From Bacteroidota bacterium (GTDB lineage: Bacteria > Bacteroidota > Bacteroidia > Chitinophagales > Chitinophagaceae): a stretch of DNA of 33,803 nt. Both the position numbers and the translations under genes were made by a program. The DNA lies in NCBI GenBank assembly GCA_030706735.1, contig JAUZNZ010000042.1, positions 1 to 33,803 on the forward strand, read 5' to 3'. Each line of letters opens with the position of its first letter. Positions within the stretch are counted from its first letter, which is position 1. The notes below the pieces were generated by a model. That model was given only the letters and a program-made list of their open reading frames with translations. It was not told the origin of the DNA and did no database searches. This document shows positions 30,642 to 33,803 of this stretch, one piece after another.

Positions 30642-32606
30642 TTATTTCGGGGCTTCCCATTTATTATTGCTCCTATCCGTGTCGGGTAACCGGTTATCCG
30701 GATCCAGCACGACCATTCGCAAGCCGGTGCTGGAATTATATTTGAACGTCCATTCATCCCCGCGCTCCCAGATATCGACTGGCAGGTTGACCAGGTTCGA
30801 TTGCCCGTTCTGATCCGTTACCCGCAGGGTAACCGGCAAGGCCATCTGGCCGATGTTCCTGATCGTGATGAGAGCGCCCCGTGTCGAATCGTTACCCACG
30901 TATTTCACACTCGTTATCGATTGATCCAGCGTCCAGGTCGTAAAGAACCACTCCTTCCAGAACCAGGTCAGATCCTCGCCGGCAGCGTCGTCCATCGACC
31001 GGAAGAAATCGTCCGGTTGCGGATGCTTGAATGCCCAACGCGCAATATACGTGCGGAAGGCAAAGTCGAAGCGTTCCGGCCCAAGCACTTCGCTGCGCAG
31101 GATATTGAGCGCCACCGCCGTCTTATTGTAATATAGGCCGACGTCGCGGAATCCCATGGTCTCCGGGGCGGTCATCAACGGAGCCTTGCTGCGCGTCATG
31201 ATCCGGGCCATGCCCAGTGCCGGCCTTGCCGTTGAATCATGGTACTCTCCGTGATTGAAATAGGCGGAGGCATACCCGTTGATAAAGGTATTGAACCCCT
31301 CGTCCTGCCACATATACCGGCGTTCGTTGCTGCCCACGATCATCGGGAACCAATTGTGTCCGATCTCATGGGTGACGTCACCCCAGAGATTGCCTCCTCC
31401 GATCCGGTAGCTGCAGAAAATAATACCGGGATACTCCATGCCCAGCGCCACGCCAGCCACCACGACGGCAGACCGCCAGGGATATTCGAAATAGGTCTTT
31501 GAATAAAATTCGATGCTGTGCTTTAGGTATTGCGTGGCCCGTCCATAGGCCTTGTCGCCCGCACTCTCTGCCGGGTAGGCCGCCATGGCGATCGTCCTGG
31601 CGCCGGAAGGCAGGGTAACCCGTGCGGCGTCCCATAGGAAGGCCTTCGATGCAGCCCAGGATACGTCCCGCGAATTCTCCATCCTGAAATGCCAGGTCAG
31701 CGTCCCGCTTTGCTTCAGGTGCGCCGCGGCCGTTCCCACCTCGTCCTGCCCGACGAGGGTCACCGTCGTATCGCTCATATAGGCCTTGGCCAGACGTTGC
31801 CGCTGCGTAAAGGTCAGTACCTGCTCCGGGTTTTGCAGGTCGCCCGATCCCACGACGGTCATATCGGCCGGCGCGGTGATATAATAGTCGTAGTTCCCAT
31901 AGTCGCAATAGAACTCTCCCTGTCCCATATAGGGTAGGGTATTCCATCCTTCCACATCGTCATATACGCACATCCGGGGATACCATTGCGCGATCTGGTA
32001 GACGACACCGTTCTTCGTGGCCGCACGCCCCATGCGGTCGGCTCCGTATTGCGGGATGGAAAACCCATATTTGATCCTGACGCTGACTTTGTCCCCTCCC
32101 GGCTTGATGGTAAAGGGCAGCCGGAGCTGCATCCGCGTGTCGGTGATCACCGGCACGAGCGTATACGTCTTCTCCATATAGACGACCGAGGCGGACAGGA
32201 TATGATAGCCTCCCTTCGTATAGCCCTTCACGTCAAACCGGTCTCCCGTTACCGGCGTGGCCGCTGCACCGCGCGAGTCGGGCGAGAAGAGGTTCTGGTC
32301 CAGCTGCAACCACAGGTAGGTCAGTTTATTGGGACTATTGTTGGTATAGCTGATGGTCACGTCCCCGCTCACCGTGGTGTCTGCTTCGGACAGGCTGGCG
32401 TGGATCAGGTAGCTGGCACTATTCTGCCAGTACTTGGGGCCGGGCTCGCCGCTGGCCGTACGGACCTCGTTCCCGTTTTGGGTGAAGAACAGCGGATCGA
32501 AGACCTGGAGCGGATTATAAGCGGGCTTCTCCTGCGCGCGCAGGGTCCCTGCCGCCAGCACAGACAGGAGTAGCGGACATAGAACGGACAGATACAGGCG
32601 ATTCAT
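30642..32606 (-). CDS. M1-family zinc metallopeptidase (secreted)
   Basis: A 654-residue peptidase with signal peptide MNRLYLSVLCPLLLSVLAAGTLRAQ. Zinc ligands are His413 and His417 in THEIGHNWF and Glu436 in WQDEGFNTF, with Glu414 as catalytic base. The aminopeptidase exopeptidase motif GxMEN appears as GMEYPG (389-394), as in the Bacteroidota subgroup usually annotated 'M1 family metallopeptidase'. The N-terminal half is the usual beta-saddle (IHASLSEADTTVSGDVTISYTNNSPNKLTYLWLQLDQN). The C-terminal ~100 residues form a small beta domain rather than the large helical domain of PepN. It is 42 bases downstream of the serine hydrolase gene on the same strand. Confidence 0.93.
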   Translation of the reverse strand: MNRLYLSVLCPLLLSVLAAGTLRAQEKPAYNPLQVFDPLFFTQNGNEVRTASGEPGPKYWQNSASYLIHASLSEADTTVSGDVTISYTNNSPNKLTYLWLQLDQNLFSPDSRGAAATPVTGDRFDVKGYTKGGYHILSASVVYMEKTYTLVPVITDTRMQLRLPFTIKPGGDKVSVRIKYGFSIPQYGADRMGRAATKNGVVYQIAQWYPRMCVYDDVEGWNTLPYMGQGEFYCDYGNYDYYITAPADMTVVGSGDLQNPEQVLTFTQRQRLAKAYMSDTTVTLVGQDEVGTAAAHLKQSGTLTWHFRMENSRDVSWAASKAFLWDAARVTLPSGARTIAMAAYPAESAGDKAYGRATQYLKHSIEFYSKTYFEYPWRSAVVVAGVALGMEYPGIIFCSYRIGGGNLWGDVTHEIGHNWFPMIVGSNERRYMWQDEGFNTFINGYASAYFNHGEYHDSTARPALGMARIMTRSKAPLMTAPETMGFRDVGLYYNKTAVALNILRSEVLGPERFDFAFRTYIARWAFKHPQPDDFFRSMDDAAGEDLTWFWKEWFFTTWTLDQSITSVKYVGNDSTRGALITIRNIGQMALPVTLRVTDQNGQSNLVNLPVDIWERGDEWTFKYNSSTGLRMVVLDPDNRLPDTDRSNNKWEAPK

Positions 32607-32648
32607 GTGTGTGACTTTTTTTTCTGTTTGTTGGTGGCGGGGCCGGCC

Positions 32649-33803
32649 CTATTCCTTTACGAAGGTATAGGGGTCCATCTCCACAAAAGTATTCTCCTTG
32701 CTGAGCAGCGAGATCACTTTTCCGTTCCCGGTGGTGAACCTGGTGCTGAATACGCCATACTCGATATTGTCGTAACGGAGCAGCCATTCATCCTTGTCCA
32801 TATAATATAGCGTCGCCGTCAGGTGGTCATGCCCGTTGTACACCAATACAAGGTGGTCGTCTTTGACACGGACATCCATCGACCCATAGAGCGGGTGCGT
32901 ATAATGTCCCGCATAGGCGGAGAGCGGCAGGGGAGGAGGGGTACCCTTGACCCGCTGATACCAGCCCCGCAGCATCATCACATCGTGCAGCATGCCCAGC
33001 TTGAACATCCTGGCGGCGTCCTGGCTGCGATTCCGGAAAGGCACGCCCAGATACGCATCCAGGATTTGCGTACGCAGCGACGTATACAGTTCCTGGTTGT
33101 CGTTGTTGGTCAAAATGGCAATGCCCAGTTTTTCCTCCGGCACGAAGCTCAGGATGCTGACCATCCCCGCCGCGCCGCCGGTATGAAAATAGACCTGCCG
33201 ACCATTATAGTCCTCCACGAACAGGCCCAGTCCATAACCCGTCGAGTGGGTCGGGAAGGCTGCCGATTTTCGGCTGCCGATCATGATGTTGATGTCCCTG
33301 GTGCGCTGCAATATGGGAAAGGGCATGACGGATCTCCCGGCATAGCGCCCGCTGTCCAGTTGGAAAAGGAGCCAGTGCGACAGATCGGAAACATTACTGA
33401 GCAGCGAAGCAGCCGGCGCCAGGTTGTCCCAGTTGTCGAAAGGAACCCGCATGAGCGTGTCGGTAAAGCTGGACGTATAAGGCGTGGCGATGGCGGAACG
33501 GTCGCTGATCTTGCTGATGCTGGTGTAGGTGCTGCCCATCTGGAGCGGGTTGAGGATGCTGTCCTGCACATACTCTTCCCAGGCTTTGCCCGTGACCTTG
33601 GGTATGACCTGGCCCGCCGAGAGGAAGCAGCTATTGCAGTACCCGAACTTGTCCCGGAATGACATCGACGGTTTCATCAGCCGCATCCGGCGCATGATCT
33701 CTTCGCGGCTCAGGCGGCTGTTCCAAAATGTAAAATCGCCCTGGAAGGTCTTGGTGCCGATGCGATGGCAGAGCAGGTCCTTGATGGTCAGCATCCCGGT
33801 CGA
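32649..33803 (-). CDS. Serine hydrolase (beta-lactamase/penicillin-binding fold), 5' end outside window
   Basis: A 385-residue C-terminal portion; the frame is open to the right edge (codons STG precede MLTIKDLLCHRIG), so the start and the SxxK motif lie beyond the window. The second motif is Y-C-N in FGYCNSCFL, a YxN type, and the third is HTGG in VYFHTGGAAGMVSIL. The last 120 residues are a beta-rich domain of DUF3471-type appearance (LSAYAGHYTHPLYGSMDVRVKDDHLVL). Such proteins are often esterases or D-amino-acid peptidases in the envelope. Not the same protein as the other serine hydrolase in this window, which has YSS. Likely co-transcribed with the M1 peptidase gene. Confidence 0.9.
   Translation of the reverse strand, partial: STGMLTIKDLLCHRIGTKTFQGDFTFWNSRLSREEIMRRMRLMKPSMSFRDKFGYCNSCFLSAGQVIPKVTGKAWEEYVQDSILNPLQMGSTYTSISKISDRSAIATPYTSSFTDTLMRVPFDNWDNLAPAASLLSNVSDLSHWLLFQLDSGRYAGRSVMPFPILQRTRDINIMIGSRKSAAFPTHSTGYGLGLFVEDYNGRQVYFHTGGAAGMVSILSFVPEEKLGIAILTNNDNQELYTSLRTQILDAYLGVPFRNRSQDAARMFKLGMLHDVMMLRGWYQRVKGTPPPLPLSAYAGHYTHPLYGSMDVRVKDDHLVLVYNGHDHLTATLYYMDKDEWLLRYDNIEYGVFSTRFTTGNGKVISLLSKENTFVEMDPYTFVKE

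Noticed and set aside
32823-33662. Open frame of 279 residues antisense to the partial serine hydrolase
   Set aside because: The serine hydrolase has clear YxN and HTGG motifs; this frame has none.

Overview
The window looks like chromosomal DNA of a Bacteroidota species, most likely a Chitinophagaceae-type soil or plant-associated bacterium. The reasons are a LytS/LytTR two-component pair of Bacteroidota type, a TonB-dependent receptor with an N-terminal carboxypeptidase-like domain, many secreted enzymes and lipoproteins, a GH35/DUF5597-type glycosidase, promoter -7 boxes close to TAnnTTTG, and almost no Shine-Dalgarno sequences. GC content is moderately high, about the mid-fifties percent by eye. 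No phage, transposase, CRISPR array, rRNA or tRNA gene was found. The assignment is inference from gene content.

Layout. 1-3.5 kb: C-terminus of an unknown protein, an Omp85-like outer-membrane barrel (minus), then a histidine kinase and LytTR response regulator with overlapping genes (plus). 3.6-8.4 kb: a secreted cytochrome c/PQQ beta-propeller dehydrogenase, a LolA-like periplasmic protein, a small unknown protein, and a fused membrane cytochrome b561/molybdopterin oxidoreductase. 8.5-11.8 kb (minus): a two-gene carbohydrate operon, GH35-like glycosidase then CE15 glucuronoyl-esterase-like protein, with a LacI-type operator at its promoter. 11.9-16.5 kb: a lipoprotein, then selD and selU (with a YCII-domain gene just upstream of selU), split by an AT-rich HEAT-like gene on the other strand. 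16.6-19.3 kb (plus): a zinc phospholipase C-like protein, a tandem DUF4242 protein and an isochorismatase-family hydrolase. 19.4-22.7 kb (minus): a GH26 mannanase-like enzyme overlapping a serine hydrolase gene, preceded by a 25-residue small ORF and two copies of a promoter-associated repeat. 22.9-25.5 kb (minus): a TonB-dependent receptor. 25.7-30.6 kb (plus): pnuC coupled to an acyl-CoA-dehydrogenase-like flavoprotein, a VOC/PhnB-like protein, a Tat-type amidase and a double OmpA-domain protein. 30.6-33.8 kb (minus): an M1 metallopeptidase preceded by a serine hydrolase cut by the window edge.

How they work together. Two small polysaccharide-processing operons (GH35-CE15 and GH26-serine hydrolase) lie apart from any SusC/SusD pair. 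SelD and SelU make a complete selenophosphate-to-tRNA 2-selenouridine route, with no selenocysteine genes visible here. The PQQ/cytochrome c protein and the b561-molybdopterin fusion are two separate periplasm-facing redox enzymes. The least expected items are the LacI-type operator at the GH35 promoter, the repeat pair plus hydrophobic small ORF ahead of the GH26 gene, the b561-molybdopterin fusion, and the pnuC-flavoprotein coupling.
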